A stretch of DNA of 64,000 nt from contig NZ_JBDPLH010000014.1 of the NCBI RefSeq assembly GCF_040187885.1, positions 14,016 to 78,015 on the forward strand, in the 5' to 3' direction. Below the pieces are notes generated by a model. It searched no databases and was not told the origin of the DNA. It saw only the letters and a program-made list of their open reading frames with translations. Below are positions 49,875 to 58,111 of this stretch, piece by piece. The first letter of the stretch is position 1. The number at the start of each line of letters is the position of its first letter. The position numbers were made by a program, and so were the translations under genes. This stretch comes from Roseateles_E cavernae (GTDB taxonomy: Bacteria; Pseudomonadota; Gammaproteobacteria; Burkholderiales; Burkholderiaceae_C).

Positions 49875-50666
49875 ATGCCAAAGTTGTCTGTTCGAGGGGT
49901 GGTCGCTGCATGCTTGATCGGTGTCCTGGGTTCTAGGGCGGCCGCGATAGAGATGGAGGTTCCCGCACTCAACACTTACAACATGACGCCATTTGTAACG
50001 AGTGCCGGTGCTGGCCTGGCTGCTGACTTGGTCGCCTATCTCAATTACCGCCTGCGCGGCGTGTATCGGCTGCAGCTTCTGCATGTGCCCCGCGAGCGCC
50101 TGGTGAGGATTGAGCTGCATGACCCCAAGGCGTTCTCAGGTGTCGCACTGTTCCTCGCGCCACAGTTTGTTGATGATCAAGACCAGCGGCGTTTCCTGTG
50201 GACCTCACCTCTGTTCGAAGATCGCAACGTCCTGGCCTTTCTGGGATCCAGGCGACGTGAGATCCAACATCTGGAAGACTTGGCCGGTCTTCGATTTGGC
50301 GGAGTTCTCGGCAATCGCTACAGCGGGCTGGATGAGATGGTGCAAGCCGGTGTGCTGACAAGGGAGAATTCGACGAGTGCTTTGTCATCATTGCGCAAGG
50401 TCTGCCTGGGAAGGGTGGATTTCACGCAGATGAGTCGGTTGATGCTGGAGTCGATGCTCGCCGAATCGGGTTGCGCGGGGCAACTGGGGCACAGCCCCGT
50501 GCCGCAGAGTCCGCCGTTCGGTCGTCGGATTCTGATTGGAGTAGGCAATGTGGCGCTTGCTCGCCGCATCAATGAGGTCGTCGACATGATGCCTTGCGAT
50601 CCCCAGTGGCAGGCCGTCGCGCGAGGCTACGGCATTGCATCGTTAGCCTGCCCCTCAAGACGGTGA
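49875..50666 (+). CDS. Periplasmic solute-binding protein-like (SBP family 3), orphan
   Basis: A 263-residue protein with a signal peptide (MPKLSVRGVVAACLIGVLGSRAAA). The mature part begins with a strand like those of amino-acid-binding proteins (VPALNTYNMTPFVTSAGAGLAADLVAYLNYRL). It continues with the hinge-type segments SPLFEDRNVLAFLG and HLEDLAGLRFGGVLGN. Such solo proteins can be transporter receptors or free sensors. No ABC permease or ATPase is beside it. The ATG has GGAGATGCG just upstream; an in-frame ATG at 49836 is also possible. Confidence 0.65.
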   Translation: MPKLSVRGVVAACLIGVLGSRAAAIEMEVPALNTYNMTPFVTSAGAGLAADLVAYLNYRLRGVYRLQLLHVPRERLVRIELHDPKAFSGVALFLAPQFVDDQDQRRFLWTSPLFEDRNVLAFLGSRRREIQHLEDLAGLRFGGVLGNRYSGLDEMVQAGVLTRENSTSALSSLRKVCLGRVDFTQMSRLMLESMLAESGCAGQLGHSPVPQSPPFGRRILIGVGNVALARRINEVVDMMPCDPQWQAVARGYGIASLACPSRR

Positions 50667-50977
50667 TCCGCATTGCCAGAACCCCTGGGGTGACTCTTGC
50701 GAAGAGTGCGGGCAAACCGTTTGTCGCGACGGTAGCGTGGTTGTTGCTCTTCCGACGCCTCGTAGGACGGCGCTACGAACCAGCAAGAATGCAACTTTCC
50801 GGTCAGTACAACGTCGGTCATCGACGGCTTGTCTATGACATGCAACTCATGATGGCAGGCATCCGGCAGCACGGTATGCATCCGGCAGTTGGTGCTGCCC
50901 AGCGGCTGCAGGCATTGCTCGGGCGCCCGCTGAGGAACTACCGTGAGGCGGTACGCGAGATGATCCAGTTGTCCTGA
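50667..50977 (+). pseudogene. Gene remnant, possible NmrA-like C-terminus
   Basis: The frame ending at 50977 closes with YDMQLMMAGIRQHGMHP and then LLGRPLRNYREAVREM, a pattern like the last helix and tail of NmrA/azoreductase-type SDR proteins. No Rossmann domain precedes it, and the upstream part of the frame overlaps the solute-binding gene. It is best read as the 3' remnant of a deleted gene. The identification is weak. Confidence 0.3.
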
Positions 50978-51550
50978 GACTCCAGCGGTTCCGCCGATGC
51001 TTGAAAGAATGTTGGCTTCTTACTGGCTAAACAGGTCTTGGCGCTATCCGGTGTGACATGCGCACCTTGTTGAGTCTCTGCGAGGGGGAGTGCTTAGTTT
51101 CTGGGGCACATGCTGCGGGGCTGGCAATTATCCGGCTCTGCCAAAAATTGAGGCAGTGCAACGGGCGACCGATGCTTGCTGGGTCGGGACAACGAGATGA
51201 CTGCCTATTCACAAACTTGTCCACAGAATTTGTGGGCAAGCTGGCCTTGGCCGGAATAGGTGGCGACGTGGCTGTGGCGCTTGCTCGCAAGGTCTGATCA
51301 GTGATGGTCATGGCGGCTGGCTTCGTGGAACTACGGGTCAGCGGCACCAGTTCAAGACGGCTACAACACGAGCGTTGCGCCTGCCTTGGTTGCCTTGCAC
51401 AGCCTTTCACGACGGGAGCGTGAGGGGTTGACGCGAAGGTAGGTGCAGGGCCCCGAGGATGCGTCACAGTTATGCCCGGCTGAGGGGTAACGCACAGGGC
51501 ATGGGCATTCCGGCTGAATCCAGGCTGGCAAGTCGGTGTTGTGTGTTGTT
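50978..51550. other. About 570 bases without a recognised gene; DnaA-box-like sites inside
   Basis: No convincing reading frame on either strand. The main structure is a set of DnaA-box-like elements near 51205-51240, listed separately. The rest shows nothing recognisable. Confidence 0.5.
51205..51240. repeat. DnaA-box-like elements within an inverted repeat
   Basis: CTATTCACA (51205-51213) and TTGTCCACA (51217-51225) each differ by one base from the DnaA box TTATnCACA. The second is part of an inverted repeat: CTTGTCCACA, five bases, TGTGGGCAAG (51216-51240), nine of ten positions matched. It could be a relic of a replication origin or a regulator site. No replication gene is adjacent. Confidence 0.5.
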
Positions 51551-51591
51551 GGTTATATAGGTCATGGTAATATTTGATAACCTAAATAACC
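51551..51591 (+). promoter_or_regulatory. Palindromic operator/promoter of the toxin-antitoxin operon
   Basis: GGTTATATAGGT (51551-51562) and ACCTAAATAACC (51580-51591) form an inverted repeat with 11 of 12 positions matched around an AT-rich 17-base centre. The centre holds TATT/GATAA -10-like sequence. The right arm ends 13 bases before the antitoxin ATG. Antitoxins usually repress their own operon through such sites. Confidence 0.7.
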
Positions 51592-51604
51592 TGTTGAGGT
51601 AGTC

Positions 51605-52279
51605 ATGGGTGTCGCTGCAGACCATGTCGGCGTGTCGGCCTCGGTGGGCACGCCTAAAGAAGTTCAAGCCCGGCTCGGCCGATCGCAGGCTGATCGCGTG
51701 CTGGTGCTGGAGTTCGACAGCATCGAGCCCTCCGACTTCGCGGCGCTGGCGGACAACTTCACGAACGTGGCGTCTTCCATGTTCGAGGTGTTGATCGAGC
51801 GTCAAGACCGGGGATCGATCGAACGCCTGGCCGAAGTGCTGGTGCCCCGTACCCCGCCGTCGCCCCGCTTGCTGAAGGAAGCGAGCATGCTGGTGCAGGC
51901 TCGCAAGGCTGTGCTGGAGAGTGGCGATTGGCTGACTGCGGCCCAGATAGCGCAGTTGGCGGGCTTGAGCACTCGCAACCCGAGCGCCCAGCCGAACAAG
52001 TGGAAGAAGCAAGGACAAATCTTCGCCATCAATCACGGCGGCGTCGACTACTTTCCGGGTTACGGGCTGGACCGGGATGCTGGCTTCCGTCCGCTGAAAC
52101 CCCTGGCCAAGGTCATCGAGGTCTTTGCGGGGCACAAGGACGGCTGGGGCCAGGCGTACTGGTTCCGCTCCGAAAACAGTTTCCTGGGTGGCAAGCGCCC
52201 CCAGGATCTGCTGGCCTCGGCCCCGGACCGCGTCATTGGGGCCGCCATGGATGAGCTCCAGGAAGTCAGCCATGGCTAA
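51605..52279 (+). CDS. Xre/MbcA/ParS-type antitoxin
   Basis: A 224-residue protein. The central region DWLTAAQIAQLAGLSTRN followed by KWKKQGQIFAI is a helix-turn-helix/MbcA-like segment. The C-terminal part RPLKPLAKVIEVFAGHKDGWG, then FRSENSFLGGKRPQDLLASAP, is the toxin-binding ParS/MbcA (DUF2384-like) domain. The first 90 residues are longer than in short antitoxins of this class and are not recognised. It overlaps the RES toxin gene by eight bases. Expected to bind the toxin and repress the operon through the palindrome upstream. Confidence 0.82.
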   Translation: MGVAADHVGVSASVGTPKEVQARLGRSQADRVLVLEFDSIEPSDFAALADNFTNVASSMFEVLIERQDRGSIERLAEVLVPRTPPSPRLLKEASMLVQARKAVLESGDWLTAAQIAQLAGLSTRNPSAQPNKWKKQGQIFAINHGGVDYFPGYGLDRDAGFRPLKPLAKVIEVFAGHKDGWGQAYWFRSENSFLGGKRPQDLLASAPDRVIGAAMDELQEVSHG

Positions 52280-52973
52280 GCGCAGGGCCAAGCCTGCAGG
52301 CGATGCAGTGCCTGGTGGTGAGGCATCGCTGAGCACACCGGAGCCTTCGGACAGTTTGAAGGTCACGTTCACTGAGCTTGCCAAAGGTACCGTGCTTCAT
52401 CGCGTGCATCAAAGCAAGTACAGGGCGGATCAATTCAATCCCGGCAAGCAAGGCAACGCGCGCTTCAGTCCGATTCAAGACGAGAAGGGAAAGGCGATTC
52501 CCACGTTGTACGCGGGCACGACGTTGCCGTGTGCGTTGATGGAGACGGTCTTTCACGACGTGCCTCATACCGCCGGCTTCAAGAGCATCGACAAAGCGAA
52601 GCTCGAAGGGCAGGTCCATTCCGCCGTCGTGGTGAAAGTGCCCGTGCAACTGGTCGATCTGAGCAGCGTGCCGCTGCGCAAGCTGGGTGTGACACGTAAG
52701 CAACTCATCGACACGGAGAAGGATCAGTACCCCGGGACCCGGACGTGGGCCGTGGCTTTCCATGGGCAATGCCCTGACGCCCAAGGCTTGTCCTGGGTGT
52801 CGAGGCAGGACGATTCGGCGCGAGCCGTGATGCTCTTCGGCGATCGCATCCCGGCGGGCGCACTCAATGCTGAAGGCGCATCGCGCGGCCTGACCGGCGA
52901 TGCTGAAACCTACGATGCCGTACTGGATCTGGCAGATCGGATCGGTGTGGTCATCGTCCCGGGGAAGAGTTGA
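52272..52973 (+). CDS. RES-domain toxin (NAD-degrading family)
   Basis: A 233-residue RES protein. The residues that name the family are visible: Arg44 in VLHRVHQ, Glu91 in CALMETVFHD and Ser177 in LSWVSRQDD; TLYAGTT before the Glu is also typical. RES toxins of this type break down NAD, by phosphorolysis in the mycobacterial MbcT case, and stop growth. The first 30 residues are a basic, low-complexity extension. It overlaps the antitoxin, the standard antitoxin-first order. Confidence 0.88.
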   Translation: MAKRRAKPAGDAVPGGEASLSTPEPSDSLKVTFTELAKGTVLHRVHQSKYRADQFNPGKQGNARFSPIQDEKGKAIPTLYAGTTLPCALMETVFHDVPHTAGFKSIDKAKLEGQVHSAVVVKVPVQLVDLSSVPLRKLGVTRKQLIDTEKDQYPGTRTWAVAFHGQCPDAQGLSWVSRQDDSARAVMLFGDRIPAGALNAEGASRGLTGDAETYDAVLDLADRIGVVIVPGKS

Positions 52974-52974
52974 A

Positions 52975-53103
52975 TTGAGCCAAGGCCACGAAAGAGGCGA
53001 TCTTGATCGCGAACTCGAAGGTGAAGGCTCGGCTAGAAGGCGTCAGGCGTCGAGATTGCAAGCCATTGAGGCGTGGATGCATATTGGGCGGGCACTGGCA
53101 TGA
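52975..53103 (+). CDS. Possible 42-residue protein after the RES toxin
   Basis: An in-frame reading from a TTG two bases after the toxin stop gives a 42-residue charged helical peptide (RELEGEGSARRRQASRLQAI and IEAWMHIGRALA). No clear ribosome site. It may be a third member of the operon or chance. No family is recognised. Confidence 0.25.
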   Translation: MSQGHERGDLDRELEGEGSARRRQASRLQAIEAWMHIGRALA

Positions 53104-53270
53104 TCTAGCGATCAGGATGATCTCCAACTGGCAAGAGCCCTTGCTCGATTCGTGCGGGAGACATCGGCAGTGCTAGGGCAGGGTGGCCGCAACGGTGTGT
53201 GGGTCTGGCCAACGTCGGCCAGATGGGGGGAGGGGCCGTTGCCGCTGACGCAGGGGCCGGGTGTACTACT

Positions 53271-53705
53271 TTATGCCTGAGCGGCCTCGGCATCCGAGAT
53301 GAAGCGTGCGAAAGCTGACCACATGGCTGGTGGGTTCGAATACATCGGGAAATGTCCGCACTTGTGGATCTCGGCCAGGCGCACGCCATTCGCCTCCAAG
53401 TGGGCCAGGTAGCTGAGCGAGGCGTTCTGACTGCCGTACATGAACATGCGCGGGCAGGCGAGCCCCAGGAACTTCTGCATCAGGCCGCCGTGGTCTGAGA
53501 GCTGCACCATCGAACCGAAGATGCCAGGCGCTGCTTTGGGCTGGACCTTGGCGTGCAGGCCTGCCGCGTACAAGGCGCTGGCGTAGGCTGGCGCCCTCCT
53601 CGCGCGCTCAATGAACGCGTCGAGGAAGGCCTCCGGGTCGGGATTCGCATCAGCGTGCGAGCGTATGGACACTCCGTGTCTCTCGTTCGGGCCGGTACCG
53701 ATCAT
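53271..53705 (-). pseudogene. Alpha/beta hydrolase, 5'-truncated
   Basis: The frame holds only the C-terminal half of an alpha/beta hydrolase. It has RMFMYGSQNASLSYLAHLEA, the strand before the acidic residue, and the catalytic His in EIHKCGHFPMYSNP. The nucleophile elbow GxSxG and the first strands are absent upstream. The upstream 500 bases contain no continuation in any frame, so the gene was cut by recombination. Confidence 0.65.
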
Positions 53706-54160
53706 TGAGATGGCTGGCCAAGCGCCGTGCGGCGATCAGCTCTGAGCTCGCTGTTGGCGTTGAAACATGAGATCAGCAGCAGGCTTTGCTCTGCCTCTTT
53801 CTTGTGAGCGCGGCTCCGACACGACAGCTCAGGCCGGCGCCCCTGACCAGACCTTCGCGATCCTGATCTCGCTGCCCAGTAGCCGCCGATACCGGAGCGC
53901 ATCGTTTGGCCCCTTCAACTCGATGGGCGTCGCCACGGAGAGTGGGCCCTGTACGCCCTGGGTGTCGGCGCAATGCACGATGCCCGCCCCGCCAATTGAG
54001 CTGCAGCTTCGCCTGGGGATCTATGTCGCAGATCGGCTTGCCGACTCGGCTGCGAGCGAAGGGGCGCCATGCGCCCCGCCGGCTACAGCTACCGGGATCT
54101 TTACATCAGCACTCTCGCAAACCCTTGGGTCCTTGCGCATGCGAATCGGCGTCTGCATAA
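53706..54160. other. Gene debris upstream of the TonB receptor
   Basis: On the minus strand a frame around 53830-53990 reads GIVHCADTQGVQGPLSVATP and then IELKGPNDALRYRRLLGSEI. This looks protein-like and may be the end of a lost gene, but no family was recognised and no start is visible. A plus-strand frame across the same bases has no support. Confidence 0.3.
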
Positions 54161-54169
54161 TAAAAACAA

Positions 54170-54188
54170 AATGAAGGTTCATTCATTT
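54170..54188. promoter_or_regulatory. Candidate TetR operator before the TonB receptor
   Basis: AATGAAGGTTCATT (54170-54183) has perfect six-base inverted arms with a two-base centre, 19 bases before the receptor ATG. It runs into GTTCATTCATTT (54177-54188). That element agrees at 10 of 12 positions with GTTCGTTTATTT between tetR and the serine hydrolase gene. Confidence 0.5.
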
Positions 54189-54201
54189 AAGGAGACAAAG
54201 C

Positions 54202-56454
54202 ATGCAATCAATCCACCGCTCGCTTCCCGCGAGACTGAGCTTTCTCTGCACGGCCGTGATGTCAGCCTGCGCAGCTTGGCATGACCCGGTCCTGGCAGAC
54301 ACCCCGCCTGCAGAGGCCGAGAGCAGGGCGTCTGCGAACAAGGTGTCATCACTGGATGCCGTCATCGTCACCGCACAGCGGCGGCGTGAGCCCGCACGCG
54401 AAGTGCCGCTGTCGGCCGATGTGCTGAAAGGCGAGGCGATGGAGCGGGGTGGCTATCAGTCACTGGGCGATGTTGCGGCCCTGCTGCCAGGCGTCAATTT
54501 CAGCCAGTCCGGCACCGGCACGGGCCAGAGCCAGATCAGCATGCGGGGCATCACGACCGGTGCGCAGGTCGGCGCCACGGTAGGCATGTACGTCGACGAC
54601 GTTCCCTTCGGATCCAGCTCGGCCTATGCAGGTGGAGGCTCGAGTTCCTTGGACCTCGGCTTGTTTGATCTTGCCGCCGTCGAGGTGTTGCGCGGCCCGC
54701 AGGGCACACTCTACGGTGCCAGCGCCATGGGCGGACTGATCAAGTACATCGCCGCGGAGCCCGAATCCTCCTACTTCGGTGGTCAGGCCACGGCCGAGAT
54801 ATCCAGTATCAAGGGCGGCCGCCCGGGCCACGTGCTTCGAGGCATGGTGAACGCGCCGGTCAAGGACGGCGTGGCCGCGTTGCGCGCTACGGTGTATCAG
54901 CGCAAGGACGGCGGCTTCGTTCGCGACCTGAACCACGGTGGCCGTGTCGTCGACGGTTCGCAGACCGATGGTGCCCGCGTGGCGCTCTTGCTGACGCCAA
55001 GCAAGACCTTGACAGTGCGCTTGACCGCCATTACCCAGCGCCAGGAGCGCGATGGCTCCTCATTGGAAGACGTGAACCTGGCCACCGGCCAGCCGGTCGA
55101 TCGTCGCCAGACAAAACGGCTGTTCGTTGACGAGCCGGTACAGGGACGCAGCGATCTGGTATCCGCCGCGGTGAAGGCCGATTTGACCTGGGCCACGCTG
55201 GACGCCATCACCGGTTGGCAGCGTTCGGTCAACAACGGGCGAGCCGATCCGTCCGCACTGTATGTGCCCTTCCTCGCGCAGGTCGGCATCGTGAACCCCG
55301 GCTATGCGATGGATTACAGCTTTCGCAACCGCAAGCTGACCCAGGAACTTCGGCTGACGTCACCGCGCAGCCGCCAGTTCGAGTGGCTGGCAGGCGCGTT
55401 CTACACCGAGGAGCGCGGCACCAAGACGCAGCACCTGGATCCCCTTGACGCGCAAGGCCGGCCAGTACCACCGCTCCTGCTGGATGCGGTCTTCCCCTCC
55501 AGGTTCCGCGAGGCTGCCGTCTTCGGCACCGGTACCTATTACCTGACGACGAACGCTGACCTCACCATGGGCGTGCGCCACAGCCAGAACCACCAGCGGC
55601 TGGACCAGACCTTCAGCGGAGTGATGGCGCCTGCGCCGCTGCCTGCTGCCTCGTCCTCCGAAAACGTGACCACCTGGCTGCTTACGGGCCGCTGGCGCGT
55701 CAGCCCAGACCATGCCGTCTATGCCCGCGCGGCCAGTGGCTACCGCCCTGGCGGACCGCTGCCAGTGATCAACAGCCCGGTGACTGGTCAGCCGCTGAAC
55801 CTTCCGTCCTTCAAGTCCGACAAGCTGTGGAGTTACGAGTTGGGGTGGAAAGGCAGCCTCATTCCGAACCGCTTGTCCACCGACCTGGCGCTCTACCAAA
55901 TCGATTGGAAGGACATTCAGGTCTTTACTTCGAGTGCGGGTTTCTCGGGTATCGGCAATGCCGGTCGCGCGCGCTCGCGCGGCATGGAGTGGACGGTGCG
56001 TGCGGCGCCGAGGGACGATTTGCGCGTATCCGGTGCCCTGAGTCTGATCGATGCAACCCTGATGGAGGACAGTCCGGATCTCGGTGGTCGCGCGGGCGAG
56101 CGCTTGCCTGACACCGCGCGCTGGTCAGCAGCTTTGCAGGCCGACCAGGAGTTTCAGCTGTTTGGCCGCCGCGCCTATCTTGGAGCGACCTTGCGCCATA
56201 CCGGTGACCGATTCACGTCCTTCGACGCGGCGAAAGCGGGGCCGCAGTACCGCCTGCCCGCCTTCACCACGGTGGACCTGCGTGGTGGCATCGAGTTCGG
56301 TCGAGCCAATCTCGGGTTCTTCGTGCGCAATCTCGGCAACCAGCGCGGCCAACTCTCGGCCGACACGGGTCTGAGCGGCGCCGGCGGCCCGGCCCGTGTG
56401 AATCTGATCGCGCCCCGCACCATCGGCCTGCAGCTGACTTTTGACTTCTCCTGA
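54202..56454 (+). CDS. TonB-dependent outer-membrane receptor
   Basis: A 750-residue receptor. A signal peptide of about 33 residues is followed by the TonB-box-like segment DAVIVTAQRR. The plug domain spans about residues 60-180 with LLPGVNFSQSG, ISMRGITTG, VDDVPFG and the end motif VEVLRGPQGTLYGASAMGGLIKY. The beta-barrel ends with the terminal aromatic strand PRTIGLQLTFDFS. An AAGGAG site precedes the ATG. No FecR or sigma factor is nearby; a TetR-type regulator is in the locus. It is likely to import the substrate of the downstream peptidases. The strand pattern resembles receptors for large natural products more than classical siderophore receptors; this is inference. Confidence 0.93.
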   Translation: MQSIHRSLPARLSFLCTAVMSACAAWHDPVLADTPPAEAESRASANKVSSLDAVIVTAQRRREPAREVPLSADVLKGEAMERGGYQSLGDVAALLPGVNFSQSGTGTGQSQISMRGITTGAQVGATVGMYVDDVPFGSSSAYAGGGSSSLDLGLFDLAAVEVLRGPQGTLYGASAMGGLIKYIAAEPESSYFGGQATAEISSIKGGRPGHVLRGMVNAPVKDGVAALRATVYQRKDGGFVRDLNHGGRVVDGSQTDGARVALLLTPSKTLTVRLTAITQRQERDGSSLEDVNLATGQPVDRRQTKRLFVDEPVQGRSDLVSAAVKADLTWATLDAITGWQRSVNNGRADPSALYVPFLAQVGIVNPGYAMDYSFRNRKLTQELRLTSPRSRQFEWLAGAFYTEERGTKTQHLDPLDAQGRPVPPLLLDAVFPSRFREAAVFGTGTYYLTTNADLTMGVRHSQNHQRLDQTFSGVMAPAPLPAASSSENVTTWLLTGRWRVSPDHAVYARAASGYRPGGPLPVINSPVTGQPLNLPSFKSDKLWSYELGWKGSLIPNRLSTDLALYQIDWKDIQVFTSSAGFSGIGNAGRARSRGMEWTVRAAPRDDLRVSGALSLIDATLMEDSPDLGGRAGERLPDTARWSAALQADQEFQLFGRRAYLGATLRHTGDRFTSFDAAKAGPQYRLPAFTTVDLRGGIEFGRANLGFFVRNLGNQRGQLSADTGLSGAGGPARVNLIAPRTIGLQLTFDFS

Positions 56455-56467
56455 CCGGCTCGCTGAA

Positions 56468-57481
56468 ATGCACATCGAAGCACGCATCATCGACGTCCTT
56501 TTCAAGCAGCCGCTGTCGATCGCGGGACGAACGCTCACCAGTCAACCGGTGCTCTGCGTGGTTGCGCGTTACCGTGGCCACATCGCCTTTGCGGAGGCGG
56601 CTGGCGTGTTCTACCGCGGCGACACGGGCGCTCGCCTGTTGGGGGATGCGCAAACGGCCATTTCGCTGCTGCCGGACGATCTGCTCGGCGCCTGGGGCGC
56701 TGTGCAGTCGCTGGCGCCGGGCGGTGCACGTAACGCGCTGGATTGGGCCTTGTGGCAACTCGTCGCTGCTCAGCGCGGGCTACCGGCCTACCGGCTGGCC
56801 TTTCTGCATCGGGTTCGTCCGCTGCCCACGATGGTGACGCTTGGCCTGGCCAGCGCGGCGGCGATGGCCGAGGCTGCGCTGCTCCACCCTTCAGCGAAGA
56901 CCTTGAAGCTCAAGCTGGAAGGCTGCGAAGCCGATGCCGATCGGGTGGCCGCGGTTCGCCGCGAGCGACCCGACGTCAGGCTGGCGATCGACGCCAACGA
57001 AGGCTGGAGCCTCGAACACCTGGACCGCATGATGGGCGTGCTTCTCACGCACCGCGTCGAACTGATCGAGCAGCCGCTGCCGGCCGCCAAAGACGGTGCA
57101 CTGAAGGATTTCCGCTCGCCAATTCCGCTGGTGGCCGACGAATCGCTGCAAACACTGGATGACCTGGACCGCGTCGCGTCGTGCTATCAGGTGGCCAACA
57201 TCAAGCTCGACAAATGCGGTGGCCTGAGCGCGGCGCTGACGCTGGCGAAAGAGGCGCGCCGGCGCGGCCTGCGCGTGATGATTGGATGCATGGGCGGCCG
57301 TTCAGCCGCCATCCTGCCAGCCTTTATCGCAGCACAGGGGGCCGACCTGGTCGACCTGGACGCGCCGCTATTCATGGCCGACGTTGGCACGCCAACGGCC
57401 CGCTATGCGGATGGCTGCGTTGGCTTCGATGCTGCTGCGTTCATGCTGAGCGGGGCCGACGCGGCTCGCGGGTCGCCCTGA
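56468..57481 (+). CDS. Dipeptide epimerase-type enolase-superfamily enzyme
   Basis: A 337-residue muconate-lactonising-subgroup protein. Catalytic bases are Lys147 and Lys149 in LKLKLEG and Lys246 in NIKLDKCGG. Metal ligands are Asp175 (DANEGW), Glu201 (IEQPLP) and Asp224 (VADES). The C-terminal DLDAPLF motif near residue 320 is the dipeptide-binding mark of L-Ala-D/L-Glu epimerases and relatives. It would invert the alpha carbon of one residue in a dipeptide in the cytosol. It begins 13 bases after the receptor stop, so the two are probably cotranscribed. Substrate unknown. Confidence 0.86.
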   Translation: MHIEARIIDVLFKQPLSIAGRTLTSQPVLCVVARYRGHIAFAEAAGVFYRGDTGARLLGDAQTAISLLPDDLLGAWGAVQSLAPGGARNALDWALWQLVAAQRGLPAYRLAFLHRVRPLPTMVTLGLASAAAMAEAALLHPSAKTLKLKLEGCEADADRVAAVRRERPDVRLAIDANEGWSLEHLDRMMGVLLTHRVELIEQPLPAAKDGALKDFRSPIPLVADESLQTLDDLDRVASCYQVANIKLDKCGGLSAALTLAKEARRRGLRVMIGCMGGRSAAILPAFIAAQGADLVDLDAPLFMADVGTPTARYADGCVGFDAAAFMLSGADAARGSP

Positions 57482-58073
57482 CAGGTCCGCCATGCAACAT
57501 CGCCATCAGCCAGCGTGCCGTCTTGAGCTTGGACTCAATATGCGTCGGCACGCCGATCAGCATCTGGGCCTGCGCCGACACCATCAGCGACAACACACCT
57601 TCGCCGATCAGCAGCGCGCCGGACTTGTCGACCTTGCCAGTGCTTGCAGCGATACGCTGCACCGCCTCCAGCATGGCCTGACGCAGCGTCGCGAAGTTGG
57701 TCGCCACCAGCGCCTGAACCTCCTCGTTGCGCCGCGCCACAGCGGCCACCTCCAACGCCGTGCGAGCGGCCTGGCCGGTCGGGTCGGGCTTGTCCTGGTT
57801 GCGCAGCAGCGTCTCCACCAAGCCGAGCAGCTCGCCCGCAGTCGTGCAGCTGTCAATCGGCATGACCTCGGTCGCGCCTTGCTTGATGAGTTGCTTGAGC
57901 ACGTCCTCCTTCGAGCGGAAGTGCACGTAGATCGATCCCACCGACAAGCCTGCTTCCCCCGCCACGTCGCTCATCGAAGCCTCGGCCACGCCCCTTCGCT
58001 CGAACACGGTGCGCGCAGCGTCCAGGATCTGCTGGCGAACTGCGGCCATATGGCCTTCATCCCGTTTCGGCAT
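57441..58073 (-). CDS. TetR-family transcriptional regulator
   Basis: A 210-residue repressor. The N-terminal helix-turn-helix reads ILDAARTVFERRGVAEASMSDVAGEAG, then LSVGSIYVHFRSKEDVLKQL. The C-terminal helical domain binds an unknown ligand. The ATG at 58073 follows AAGGGG with good spacing; a GTG six bases earlier is possible. It is divergent from the serine hydrolase gene and its 3' end overlaps the convergent epimerase gene by 41 bases. It probably controls both arms of the locus. Confidence 0.9.
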   Translation of the reverse strand: MPKRDEGHMAAVRQQILDAARTVFERRGVAEASMSDVAGEAGLSVGSIYVHFRSKEDVLKQLIKQGATEVMPIDSCTTAGELLGLVETLLRNQDKPDPTGQAARTALEVAAVARRNEEVQALVATNFATLRQAMLEAVQRIAASTGKVDKSGALLIGEGVLSLMVSAQAQMLIGVPTHIESKLKTARWLMAMLHGGPVRATREPRRPRSA

Positions 58074-58090
58074 TCTCACCCCTTAAAACC

Positions 58091-58110
58091 GAATAGTTGT
58101 TCGTTTATTT
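58091..58110. promoter_or_regulatory. Candidate TetR operator between tetR and the serine hydrolase
   Basis: The 38-base divergent gap contains GAATAGTTGTTC (GAA and TTC as inverted ends), running into GTTCGTTTATTT (58099-58110), which resembles the element before the TonB receptor. The serine hydrolase ATG lies directly after it with no ribosome site. Confidence 0.45.
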
Positions 58111-58111
58111 T

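Noticed and set aside
51027..51467. Open frames on both strands between the gene remnant and the toxin-antitoxin pair
   Set aside because: No ribosome site, no recognisable domain, and DnaA-box-like repeats cross them.
53767..54174. Plus-strand 135-codon frame before the TonB receptor
   Set aside because: No ribosome site; composition looks like the antisense of decayed coding sequence, and the opposite strand has the more protein-like reading.
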